The notes beneath the pieces are model-generated. The model was given only the letters and a program-made list of their open reading frames with translations, ran no database searches and was not told where the DNA came from. From an uncultured Negativicutes bacterium (GTDB taxonomy: Bacteria; Bacillota; Negativicutes; Acidaminococcales; Acidaminococcaceae), in NCBI GenBank assembly GCA_937926555.1, contig CALAZX010000166.1, forward strand, positions 1 through 15,765: a stretch of 15,765 bases of DNA. Reading direction: 5' to 3'. Below are positions 7,070 through 14,259 of the stretch, in pieces. Within the stretch, counting starts at the first letter, position 1. Each line of letters opens with the position of its first letter. The position numbers were made by a program, and so were the translations under genes.

Positions 7070-8443
7070 ATGAAATGGCTTAGCTGGCTCTGTCCGGGCA
7101 TCAACCTCAAGCGGTGGCTGCTTCTGTTCACCCTGGGTGTCATCCTCTGCGCCTTCTCCCTGGCCCTGCTGTTCAACAACCAGGTCATGGGATTCGTGGA
7201 GGAGCTGCTGTTCCGGATGAGTTACCTGACGACAGGGAGATACTCCAACGGACTGGCCTATCTGTCCGCAGGAGCGGGGATGATCGCCGGCCTTCTGGTG
7301 ATGATCTATGCCACCCGGCGCATGGTGCGTTCCGTGGTGGAGGCGGTGATCCCCGAGAACAGTGACTCCCTCATGGAGACCATCTTCACCCAGCGCAAGC
7401 TGAGCAACGGTCCGGCTGTCACCGTCCTGGGTGGCGGCACCGGCCTGTCCACCCTGCTGCGGGGGATGAAGTTCATCACCAGCAACTGCTCCGCCGTGGT
7501 GACCGTGGCGGATGACGGCGGTTCTTCCGGCCGTCTGCGCCAGGAGCTGGGCATCATCCCGCCGGGAGACCTGCGGAACTGCCTGGTGGCCATGGCCGAC
7601 CGGGAGCCGCTGATGGAGCGCGTGATGCAGTACCGGTTCCAGGGGGACTCCCCGCTGGCCGGACATAACCTGGGCAACCTGTTCCTGGCGGGCATCGCCG
7701 CCACCGAGGGAGGCATGGAGGCGGGACTGAACGCCGCCAGCGAGATCCTCCGGGTGCGGGGACAGGTGATTCCCTCCACTCTCAGCGACATCCAGCTCCG
7801 TGCGGACATGACCGACGGCAGCGTGGTGCTGGGCGAGTCGGAGATAACCAAGGCGGGGAAACGGATCGCCCGTCTCTCCATGGTGCCGGAGACGGCGCCG
7901 GCCACCCGCAGCGCGGTGGACGCCATCCTGAAGGCGGACGTGCTGATTTTCGGGCCCGGCAGCCTCTACACCAGCGTGATCCCGAACCTGCTGGTTCCGG
8001 GAATCCGGGAGGCGGTGCTGGAGAGCAACGCCTTCAAGATCTATGTCTGCAACGTGATGACCCAGCCCGGCGAGACCGACGGCTACGGGGCCTACGAGCA
8101 TGTGAAGGCCCTGGAGGACCATGTGGGCGCACGTTTCCTGGACTACGTCATTGTCAACGACCAGGCGGCCACTCCCGGCCAGCTGGAGCAGTACAAGGCG
8201 AAGGGACAGGAACCGGTGACCCCGGACATCGACAAGATCGAGGCCATGGGCATCACCGTGGTCCCCACAAGACTGATCAGCGACCACGATCTGGTACGGC
8301 ATAACCCCCAGAAACTGGCTCAGGTGATCATGTCCCTGATCTACCGCCTGCGGCTTTTCGGACGGGGCTTCGTCTTCTTCGACTACCTGTTCGTGCGGCA
8401 GAGCATGCGGAATCTGCGGAAAAACCTGCCCTTCAAGGGCTGA
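7070..8443 (+). CDS. yvcK: YvcK/GlmR family protein (CofD-like) with N-terminal membrane segments
   Basis: YvcK (GlmR) is needed for growth on gluconeogenic carbon in Bacillus, binds UDP-GlcNAc and stimulates GlmS, linking carbon flow to wall precursors. The 457-residue protein is longer than the roughly 320-residue Bacillus form. Two extra hydrophobic segments stand at the front (about residues 15-34 and 62-81). The CofD-like core follows with GGGTGLSTLLRG (121-132), VADDGGSSGRLR (146-157), PPGDLRN (164-170), PGSLYTSVIPNL and NVMTQPGETDGY. It ends in a basic tail FVRQSMRNLRKNLPF. AAAGGAG (7058-7064) stands five bases before the ATG. It sits between rapZ and whiA, as in most Firmicutes. The membrane segments suggest the sensor domain is held at the inner membrane. 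Confidence 0.94.
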   Translation: MKWLSWLCPGINLKRWLLLFTLGVILCAFSLALLFNNQVMGFVEELLFRMSYLTTGRYSNGLAYLSAGAGMIAGLLVMIYATRRMVRSVVEAVIPENSDSLMETIFTQRKLSNGPAVTVLGGGTGLSTLLRGMKFITSNCSAVVTVADDGGSSGRLRQELGIIPPGDLRNCLVAMADREPLMERVMQYRFQGDSPLAGHNLGNLFLAGIAATEGGMEAGLNAASEILRVRGQVIPSTLSDIQLRADMTDGSVVLGESEITKAGKRIARLSMVPETAPATRSAVDAILKADVLIFGPGSLYTSVIPNLLVPGIREAVLESNAFKIYVCNVMTQPGETDGYGAYEHVKALEDHVGARFLDYVIVNDQAATPGQLEQYKAKGQEPVTPDIDKIEAMGITVVPTRLISDHDLVRHNPQKLAQVIMSLIYRLRLFGRGFVFFDYLFVRQSMRNLRKNLPFKG

Positions 8444-8492
8444 AGGAAGCCGCGGTCCAATGACCCGGCGGTGTCAATCTGAAATAAAGAAG

Positions 8493-8510
8493 GGGGCGCG
8501 GCTGCGTCCC
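8493..8510 (+). other. Hairpin in the yvcK-whiA gap
   Basis: GGGGCGC (8493-8499) pairs with GCGTCCC (8504-8510), including one G-T pair, around a GGCT loop. No T run follows, so it is not a terminator. It may stabilise or process the message, or partly lower whiA expression. It is the only feature seen in the 100-base gap. Confidence 0.45.
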
Positions 8511-8543
8511 GGTGAGAATAAATGAAAGGATGGGGAGGCGGCG

Positions 8544-9482
8544 GTGTCTTTTTCATCTGATGTGAAAAACGAGCTGGCCCGTCTGGAGGGCCAGGAAGTA
8601 TGCTGTGAGAAAGCGGAGCTTCTGGGCGTGCTGCGCATGAGCGGCGCCATCGTGCTCCGGGGCTTGAAGATGGGGATCCATTTCTCCACGGAGAACGCGG
8701 CCCTGGCGCGGCGTGTGCTCCAGGTTCTGAAAAGCAACTACCAGGTGCGGACGCAGGTGGTCATCACCCGTTCCCACCGTCTGAAGAAAAACAACCGGTA
8801 CCAGGTGGAGGTGCTCCCCTCACCGGCTGTGGCGGAGGCGCTGCGCGAGCTGCAGATCCTGCCCAGCGAGGAGGGGGACAAGAGCAATATCCTGGGGAAG
8901 AGCTGCTGCAAGAAGGCCTTCCTCCGGGGCGCGTTCATGGCGGGCGGCTCCATCAGCCGTCCCTCCAGCGACTACCATATGGAGCTGGTGACAGAGAACG
9001 AGGCTTTCGCGGCCCTTCTCATGAAGGTGATGCAGGGCTTCGGCCTCAGCGCCAAGATGACCGACCGGAAGAACGACTTCATCGTCTATCTGAAGGACGG
9101 CGACCATATCATCACGTTCCTCTCCATCATCGGGGCGCACCAGTCCCTGCTGGAGTTCGAGAACGTGCGCATCATCAAGGACATGCGCAACAATGTGAAC
9201 CGGATGGTGAACTGCGAGACCGCCAACTTGAACAAGGTGATCCATGCGGCGGTGCTCCAGGTGACCGCCATCAACTATCTGCGGGATGTGAAGGGCTACG
9301 ACAAGCTGACACCGGTGCTGCGGGAGACCGCGGAACTGCGGCTGGCCCATCCTGACGCCTCCCTCAACGAGCTGGTGGAATTCGCCGGAGGAAGCATCGG
9401 CAAATCCGGTCTGAACCACAGACTGAAGAAAATCCAGCAGATCGCGCTGAACGAGGGTATGAGAATCAATGAGGATTATTAA
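8544..9482 (+). CDS. whiA: DNA-binding protein WhiA (sporulation/cell-division regulator family)
   Basis: WhiA is a DNA-binding protein present in nearly all Gram-positives. It controls sporulation septation in Streptomyces and affects cell division and chromosome segregation in Bacillus. The 312 residues match the family length. The N-terminal half is a degenerate LAGLIDADG fold (CCEKAELLGVLRMSGAI from residue 20; RGAFMAGGSISRPSSDYH, 128-145). The C-terminal part holds the helix-turn-helix (SLNELVEFAGGSIGKSGLNH, 273-292). The start is GTG 8544, with GGAGG (8534-8538) five bases before it. It follows yvcK by 100 bases, and its last 14 bases overlap the deacetylase gene. The diderm host makes a role in division more likely than in sporulation. 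Confidence 0.95.
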   Translation: MSFSSDVKNELARLEGQEVCCEKAELLGVLRMSGAIVLRGLKMGIHFSTENAALARRVLQVLKSNYQVRTQVVITRSHRLKKNNRYQVEVLPSPAVAEALRELQILPSEEGDKSNILGKSCCKKAFLRGAFMAGGSISRPSSDYHMELVTENEAFAALLMKVMQGFGLSAKMTDRKNDFIVYLKDGDHIITFLSIIGAHQSLLEFENVRIIKDMRNNVNRMVNCETANLNKVIHAAVLQVTAINYLRDVKGYDKLTPVLRETAELRLAHPDASLNELVEFAGGSIGKSGLNHRLKKIQQIALNEGMRINEDY

Positions 9483-10386
9483 GAGACTGCTGCAGGTCAT
9501 CCTGCTGCTTCTGATAGTGCTGGCGGGAGCGCTGTTCCTCTTCCGGGAGGATATCCGGGCCGATTACGAGGCCTATAGGAAGACCGCCGTGCCGGCCTTG
9601 ATGTACCACAGCATCAGCACGGTCCCTCCGCGCTGGAGCAAGGACATGTGCATCGAGCCGGGACTGTTCCGGCAGCAGCTGCAGTATCTGAAGGACCACG
9701 GCTACAAGGTGATCACCGCCTCCGAAGCCCGTCGCAGGCTGCTGGCGGGGGAGGATGTGGAGCGCAATATCGTCCTCACCTTCGATGACGGTTACGCCAA
9801 CAACTACACGGTGGCCTACCCGATGCTGAAAGAATACGGCTTCAAGGGCACTTTCTTCGCCATCGGCAAGAAGGTGGGGGAACCGGGATACATGACCTAT
9901 CCCCAGATGAAGGAGATGCATTTCAAGGGGAAGATGGAGATCGGCTCCCACAGCATGAGCCACGACCCGCTGGATGTCATCGAGCCGGGGTATCTGCCCT
10001 GGGAGATCTACCAGCCCATGAACCTGTTCTCCGACGAGATGAACTTCTATATCCACGGCATCGCCTACCCCAACGGGGCCTATAACGACGCGGTGATCGC
10101 GGAGATCCGAAAGTATCCCCGCTTCCACTACGCCTTTTCCGGCAGACCGGGCTGCAATACCCGGGAGATTGTGGAGCGGACCCCCTTCCAGCTGCGGCGG
10201 GTAGGGGTCTATGACCGGGGTCACGGCATCGACGACTTCGAGAGCCTGCTGCGGAAGTGCTATATCGAAGGCTACCTGGATTCCAAAGGGTTCCCGGTGG
10301 ACCGGATCCAGGCGCTCCGTGACAAAGTGGACATGGTGCGGCGGAAACTGGCCAAAGAGGAGCAGCTCTACGGCACCGGCAAGTGA
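9469..10386 (+). CDS. Membrane-anchored polysaccharide deacetylase (NodB/CE4 family)
   Basis: CE4 enzymes are metal-dependent and remove N-acetyl groups from sugars such as peptidoglycan GlcNAc or MurNAc, chitin or poly-GlcNAc. The 305-residue protein begins with a hydrophobic anchor (about residues 7-25, after MRIIKR), so the enzyme probably faces the periplasm. The NodB fold shows PALMYHSIS (42-50), TFDDG (104-108, catalytic and metal Asp), HSMSH (161-165, the metal-binding His pair) and YPNGAYND (200-207). This layout resembles the PgaB/IcaB and PdaA branches, but the substrate cannot be assigned. The ATG overlaps the end of whiA by 14 bases and uses GAGGG (9453-9457) inside whiA. Coupling of an envelope enzyme to rapZ-yvcK-whiA is the notable context. 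Confidence 0.9.
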   Translation: MRIIKRLLQVILLLLIVLAGALFLFREDIRADYEAYRKTAVPALMYHSISTVPPRWSKDMCIEPGLFRQQLQYLKDHGYKVITASEARRRLLAGEDVERNIVLTFDDGYANNYTVAYPMLKEYGFKGTFFAIGKKVGEPGYMTYPQMKEMHFKGKMEIGSHSMSHDPLDVIEPGYLPWEIYQPMNLFSDEMNFYIHGIAYPNGAYNDAVIAEIRKYPRFHYAFSGRPGCNTREIVERTPFQLRRVGVYDRGHGIDDFESLLRKCYIEGYLDSKGFPVDRIQALRDKVDMVRRKLAKEEQLYGTGK

Positions 10387-10525
10387 CCGCACGATGCGGA
10401 AGCGGCCTGACCACAGTCTGCGGAAGCGGATTGGCGGTCGGCGGCGGAAAACGGTGCCTGGAGCCGGAAACGGCATGGACATGGGCTTTTCCCCGGAAAC
10501 TGAGGATGCATTCCTGTATTTCCAC
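10387..10525. other. Gene-free gap after the deacetylase
   Basis: No clear terminator follows the deacetylase gene, so some read-through to scfA is possible. An 11-base direct repeat (TGCGGAAGCGG) occurs at 10395-10405 and 10419-10429. Nothing else was recognised. Confidence 0.4.
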
Positions 10526-10554
10526 TTGCAATCAGAGTGAAAACAGGATAAAAT
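10526..10554 (+). promoter_or_regulatory. Promoter of the SCIFF peptide gene
   Basis: TTGCAA (10526-10531) and TAAAAT (10549-10554) are spaced by exactly 17 bases. The local sequence is AT-rich, unlike the surroundings. The start would be near 10561, about 30 bases before the peptide gene. Confidence 0.75.
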
Positions 10555-10592
10555 AAAGTAGAATTTGAGTATGTCGGATGGGAGGTATCATG

Positions 10593-10739
10593 ATGGCTAA
10601 ACATATTAAGACTGTAAATAAGGCTATGTTGAACAAGACTCTGAGAACCGGTGGCTGCGGCGAGTGCCCGGCTTCCTGCCAGTCTGCTTGCAAAACTTCC
10701 TGCACTGTTGGCAACCAGGTTTGCGAACACAGCAAATAA
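10593..10739 (+). CDS. scfA: Six-cysteine SCIFF peptide precursor
   Basis: This 48-residue peptide is a ribosomal precursor of the SCIFF (six cysteines in forty-five) family. It begins MAKHIKTVNKAML and has a leader of about 20 residues, then a core with Cys at 22, 25, 29, 33, 37 and 44 (GGCGECPASC, SACKTSCTVGNQVC). The radical SAM maturase encoded next joins a Cys sulfur to a neighbouring residue as a thioether; in the Clostridium thermocellum homologue CteA a Cys-Thr link five residues apart was reported, which would correspond here to Cys33 and Thr38. Two adjacent ATGs exist (10590, 10593); the second is preferred because GGAGG (10581-10585) is then seven bases away. Codons here are less GC-rich than in neighbouring genes. 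The mature function in the cell is unknown. Confidence 0.95.
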   Translation: MAKHIKTVNKAMLNKTLRTGGCGECPASCQSACKTSCTVGNQVCEHSK

Positions 10740-10766
10740 TCCAGGAAGAAAAAAGAACGGCGTGTT

Positions 10767-10799
10767 AAACAGCTCCCTGTTCATTCGGGGAGCTGTTTT
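10767..10799 (+). terminator. Hairpin between SCIFF precursor and maturase (partial terminator)
   Basis: A perfect 11-bp stem, AAACAGCTCCC (10767-10777) and GGGAGCTGTTT (10788-10798), has a 10-base loop. The T run is short (TTTT, 10796-10799) and mostly inside the stem. It probably stops part of the transcripts or protects the peptide message, so that far more precursor than enzyme is made. Confidence 0.75.
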
Positions 10800-10885
10800 C
10801 ATGTGGCAGCTGATATCTCGGAGCGGCCGGCCATACAGGCGCGGCCCTGATGATATCCCGATCTAGTTTAAGGAAGGCGGATAGA

Positions 10886-12310
10886 ATGGAAAACAAACTG
10901 ATCCATCGCATGAATGTGAACGGCAATCTGGCGGTACTGGATGTGAACAGCGGCGCTGTGCATCTGATCGACCAGATGGTATATGATATGCTGGGCGTTT
11001 TCGACGGTGAGAACGACAGCCAGGTTCTGGAGGCGCTCCAGGACAAATATGACAAAGCGGAGATGGAGGAAGTGCTGGAAGACCTCCACGGACTGAAAGA
11101 GCAGGGTCTGCTCTTCTCTCCCGAATTCGACGTTCCCGGCACTTTCGCCGAGGAGCCGATCCTGAAATCCCTGTGCCTGCATGTGGCACATGACTGCAAC
11201 CTGCGTTGCGGCTACTGCTTCGCCGGTACCGGCGACTTCGGCGGCAAGCGCGAGCTGATGACCGCGGAGACCGGCCGCAAGGCGGTGGACTTCGCTATCG
11301 CCGGCAGCAAGCAGCGCCACAATCTGGAAATCGACCTGTTCGGCGGCGAGCCCCTGATGAACTTCGGCGTGGTGAAAGAGATCATCAACTACGCCCGCAA
11401 ACGGGAGAAGGAAGCCAACAAGAACATCAAACTGACTCTAACCACCAACGGCACCCTGCTGAACGACGAGAACATCAAGTTCCTCAACGACAACCGGGTG
11501 ATGCTGGTGCTGAGCCTGGACGGCGGCAAGAAGATGCATGACGACATGCGTCCCTTCCCCAACAAGTGCGGCAGCTACGACGCGGCCGTACGCGGCTTCA
11601 AGAAAGTCATCGACAGCCGCAAGGGCAGAAACTACTATCTGCGGGGCACCTATACCCATTTCAGCCGCAACTTCGCGGATGAGACCCTGGAGATGCTGAA
11701 AGTGGGCCGCCTGATCTCCATGGAGCCCGTAGTGGGCACCACGGAGCCCTACGTGCTCACCGAGGAGGACCTGCCGGTACTGTACAAGGAGTACGACAAG
11801 CTGGCAGCGGCTTATCTGGACCTGCGCCACAAAGGCGAGTCCTTCGACTTCTTCCACTTCAACGTGGCTCTGGACAACGGCCCCTGCGTGGCCAAACGTC
11901 TGGCAGGCTGCGGCGCCGGCCACGAGTACTATGCCATCACTCCGGAAGGGGACATCTATCCCTGCCACCAGTTTGTGGGCCGTGAGCAGTACAAGATGGG
12001 CACCCTGGACACCGGCGTGGAGCGCAAGGACCTGGTGAAGAAGTTCCGCAACACCCACGTGATGACGAAAGACGCCTGCCGCCAGTGCTGGGCGCGCTTC
12101 TTCTGTAGCGGCGGCTGCCATGCCAATGCTGACCTGATCAACGGCGACATCACCATCCCTTACGAGTACGGCTGCAAACTCCAGCGGAAACGCCTGGAAT
12201 GCGCCATCGTCCTCCAGGCCATCCTCACCGACGAGGCCCAGGCCGGCGAGGAGGATCTGCGTCCGGTGATCGACAACTTCAAGTTCCAGGTGGACGGCGA
12301 GAAGAAATAA
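10886..12310 (+). CDS. scfB: Thioether cross-link-forming SCIFF peptide maturase (radical SAM/SPASM)
   Basis: This enzyme uses S-adenosylmethionine and [4Fe-4S] clusters to build the thioether in the ScfA peptide, so it works only without oxygen. From ATG 10886 it has 474 residues. Residues 1-80 look like a PqqD-type leader-binding domain. The radical SAM core has C104-N-L-R-C108-G-Y-C111, GGEP (153-156) and a TLTTNG segment. The SPASM domain has Cys at 342, 360, 398, 401, 407, 411 and 430 (CGAGHEYYAITPEGDIYPC; CRQCWARFFCSGGC), enough for two auxiliary clusters. An earlier in-frame start (10850) would add 12 residues, but AAGGAAGG (10870-10877) favours ATG 10886. It lies 146 bases after scfA, behind a hairpin. 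The pairing with scfA makes the assignment secure. Confidence 0.95.
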   Translation: MENKLIHRMNVNGNLAVLDVNSGAVHLIDQMVYDMLGVFDGENDSQVLEALQDKYDKAEMEEVLEDLHGLKEQGLLFSPEFDVPGTFAEEPILKSLCLHVAHDCNLRCGYCFAGTGDFGGKRELMTAETGRKAVDFAIAGSKQRHNLEIDLFGGEPLMNFGVVKEIINYARKREKEANKNIKLTLTTNGTLLNDENIKFLNDNRVMLVLSLDGGKKMHDDMRPFPNKCGSYDAAVRGFKKVIDSRKGRNYYLRGTYTHFSRNFADETLEMLKVGRLISMEPVVGTTEPYVLTEEDLPVLYKEYDKLAAAYLDLRHKGESFDFFHFNVALDNGPCVAKRLAGCGAGHEYYAITPEGDIYPCHQFVGREQYKMGTLDTGVERKDLVKKFRNTHVMTKDACRQCWARFFCSGGCHANADLINGDITIPYEYGCKLQRKRLECAIVLQAILTDEAQAGEEDLRPVIDNFKFQVDGEKK

Positions 12311-12337
12311 TCCGGATTGCAACAGCATAATATTGGT

Positions 12338-12353
12338 GGAGGACCGTTCCTCC
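12338..12353 (+). other. Hairpin after scfB
   Basis: GGAGGA (12338-12343) and TCCTCC (12348-12353) enclose a CCGT loop. It has no T run and precedes the real terminator. It may protect the 3' end of the message. Confidence 0.4.
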
Positions 12354-12361
12354 GCCTTCGG

Positions 12362-12398
12362 ACACCCTGTCTCCCTTTAGGGAGGCGGGGTGTTTTTT
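12362..12398 (+). terminator. Intrinsic terminator after scfB
   Basis: The outer stem ACACCC/GGGTGT (12362-12367, 12388-12393) and inner stem CTCCC/GGGAG (12371-12375, 12380-12384) close on a TTTA loop, with a TGT/GCG internal loop. Six T residues follow (12393-12398). Confidence 0.92.
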
Positions 12399-12530
12399 CA
12401 TGCCCGGATCCGGGTAGGGGAAGGCCGGAGAATGAACGGATGGGTCCGGGTGCAATCATTTGGATGAGGGTGCCGGATGACAGTTCTTCTTCTGCCACCG
12501 GAAATCCACAGTATTTTCACCCCGTGAGAA

Positions 12531-12559
12531 TTGCGCGGCGGTTCCGATTGTGATATTGT
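12531..12559 (+). promoter_or_regulatory. Possible zwf promoter
   Basis: TTGCGC (12531-12536) and TATTGT (12554-12559) are spaced by 17 bases. Both hexamers are poor, but this is the best pair seen in the 300 bases between the scfB terminator and zwf. Apart from this and the dyads at 12647-12688, the gap holds nothing recognisable. Confidence 0.35.
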
Positions 12560-12646
12560 ATTCATAGATTCCGGATATGAAATGACCTGCCTTTCTTTTA
12601 ATGAAGAAAGCCCGTGGATATGAGATATAAAGATAATGCGGAAAAG

Positions 12647-12688
12647 AATGCGTCAAGATGACGAGAAGATAATGCGTGAAGATGACGC
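12647..12688. repeat. Two near-identical 17-bp dyads just upstream of zwf
   Basis: AATGCGTCAAGATGACG (12647-12663) and AATGCGTGAAGATGACG (12671-12687) differ at one base and are 24 bases apart. The first contains a perfect inverted repeat CGTCA-AGA-TGACG (12651-12663); the second has the outer arms GCGT and ACGC (12674-12688). AGATAATGCG also occurs twice (12631-12640, 12667-12676). The second copy ends one base before the zwf ribosome binding site. They could be paired operator sites, or affect translation of the message. Confidence 0.7.
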
Positions 12689-12702
12689 AAGGAGGTATGA
12701 CA

Positions 12703-14259
12703 ATGAGCGGACAGCCTTTGACTGTATCATTCAACTATAGGGAGCGCCTGTGCGTGGAATCCAAACCGGGTCCCGGCACACTGGTGATTTTCGGCGCTTC
12801 GGGGGACCTGACCCGGCGGAAACTGCTGCCGGCACTGTATGCGCTGTACAAACGGGAGCTTCTGCCCAAAGATTTCGCCGTGGTGGGAGTGGCCCGCACA
12901 CCTATGACGGATGAGGAGTTCCGCAAGGAGGCGGAGGAAGCGGTGTCGGACAAGGCCTGTCCTGCCGGCCAAGGCCATGGTGGCTGCAGTCTGGAGGATT
13001 TCACCGGGCGGTTTTACTATGTGGCCGGATCCTACGGGGACAAGGAGACCTACGGACGGCTGAAAGAGAAGCTGGCGGAGGTCAGCCGCAAAGAGCGCAC
13101 ACAGGGGAACACGCTGTTCTACCTGGCCATGCCGCCCACGCTGTTCGAGACGATTGTTGCGGGGCTGGACGAAGTGGGACTGCTGGAAGAGGAGGACCGC
13201 TGGTCCCGGGTGATCATCGAGAAACCTTTCGGCCATGACCTGGAGAGCGCCATCGCCCTGGACAAGGCGCTGAAGAAGTACCTGAAGGAGTCCCAGACCT
13301 ACCGTATCGACCATTACATGGGCAAGGAGACGGTGCAGAACATCCTGATGCTCCGTTTCGCCAACGCGATTTTCGAGCCCCTGTGGAACCATACATATAT
13401 AGAGAAAGTGGAGATCACCGTGGCGGAGGAGCTGGGTGTGGAGAAGCGTGCCGGCTATTACGACAACGCGGGCGCGCTCCGGGACATGTTCCAGAACCAC
13501 ATGATCCAGATGCTGTCGCTGATCGCCATGGAGCCTCCTGCCGTCTTCGAGGCGGACGCTTACCGTGACGAGATCGCCAAGCTGATCTCATCGGTCCGCC
13601 CGCTGGAGGAGCAGGATTTCGCGGATATCGCGGTGCGGGGCCAGTATACGGCTTCCGAGGATCCGGACCGGCCGGCCCCCGCTTACCGGGAGGAGGAGGG
13701 GATCCGTCCCGCTTCCACCACGGAGACCTATGTGGCGCTGAAACTGTTCATCGACAACTGGCGCTGGCGCGGCGTTCCCTTCTATATGAGGACGGGCAAA
13801 CGGCTGCCGAAGAAATCCAGTGAGATCGCCATCACCTTCCGGCCCATTCCCCATTCCATCTTCAAGCCTATACGGGCGCGGGACTTCAACCAGAACGTGC
13901 TGCTGCTGCGGATGCAGCCGGAGGAGGGCATGGGTCTGTCCATGGAGGTGAAGGCGCCGGGCTCCAAGCTTTGCGTCAACACGTTGCAGATGGACTTCTC
14001 CTACAGCGATTTCCTGGGCGGGGAGGATATCCCCGACGCCTACGAGCGGCTGATCCTGGACGGACTGCTGGGGGACCAGACCCTGTTCGTGCGGATTGAC
14101 GCGGTGAAAGCCGCCTGGAAACTGTTCGACCCGCTGCTGCGGGCCTGGGAGAAGAACCGGGCGGATGTGCCCCTGCGGTTCTACCCGGCGTTCAGCCAGG
14201 GACCGGAGGAGGCTGACTCCATCCTGGAAGGAGGGCACAGGGCATGGCGGAAGATCTGA
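12703..14259 (+). CDS. zwf: Glucose-6-phosphate 1-dehydrogenase
   Basis: Zwf oxidises glucose-6-phosphate to 6-phosphogluconolactone in the cytoplasm and makes NADPH, the entry step of the oxidative pentose phosphate pathway. From ATG 12703 the protein has 518 residues. It shows the coenzyme motif GASGDLTRRK (31-40), an EKPFGHDL segment, the substrate site RIDHYMGKE (201-209), and the catalytic-His segment GALRDMFQNH (His266). AAGGAGG (12689-12695) decides the start: ATG 12703 is seven bases away, whereas ATG 12697 is too close and GTG 12676 lies before it. A short Cys/Gly-rich insertion (CPAGQGHGGC, about residues 86-95) lies in the N-terminal domain. The 3' end overlaps pgl by 16 bases, which implies translational coupling. 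Confidence 0.96.
   Translation: MSGQPLTVSFNYRERLCVESKPGPGTLVIFGASGDLTRRKLLPALYALYKRELLPKDFAVVGVARTPMTDEEFRKEAEEAVSDKACPAGQGHGGCSLEDFTGRFYYVAGSYGDKETYGRLKEKLAEVSRKERTQGNTLFYLAMPPTLFETIVAGLDEVGLLEEEDRWSRVIIEKPFGHDLESAIALDKALKKYLKESQTYRIDHYMGKETVQNILMLRFANAIFEPLWNHTYIEKVEITVAEELGVEKRAGYYDNAGALRDMFQNHMIQMLSLIAMEPPAVFEADAYRDEIAKLISSVRPLEEQDFADIAVRGQYTASEDPDRPAPAYREEEGIRPASTTETYVALKLFIDNWRWRGVPFYMRTGKRLPKKSSEIAITFRPIPHSIFKPIRARDFNQNVLLLRMQPEEGMGLSMEVKAPGSKLCVNTLQMDFSYSDFLGGEDIPDAYERLILDGLLGDQTLFVRIDAVKAAWKLFDPLLRAWEKNRADVPLRFYPAFSQGPEEADSILEGGHRAWRKI

Noticed and set aside
6005..8302. 765-residue open frame on the minus strand across rapZ and yvcK
   Set aside because: Shadow of two well-recognised conserved genes; composition is His/Gln/Val-rich with no family signature or ribosome binding site.
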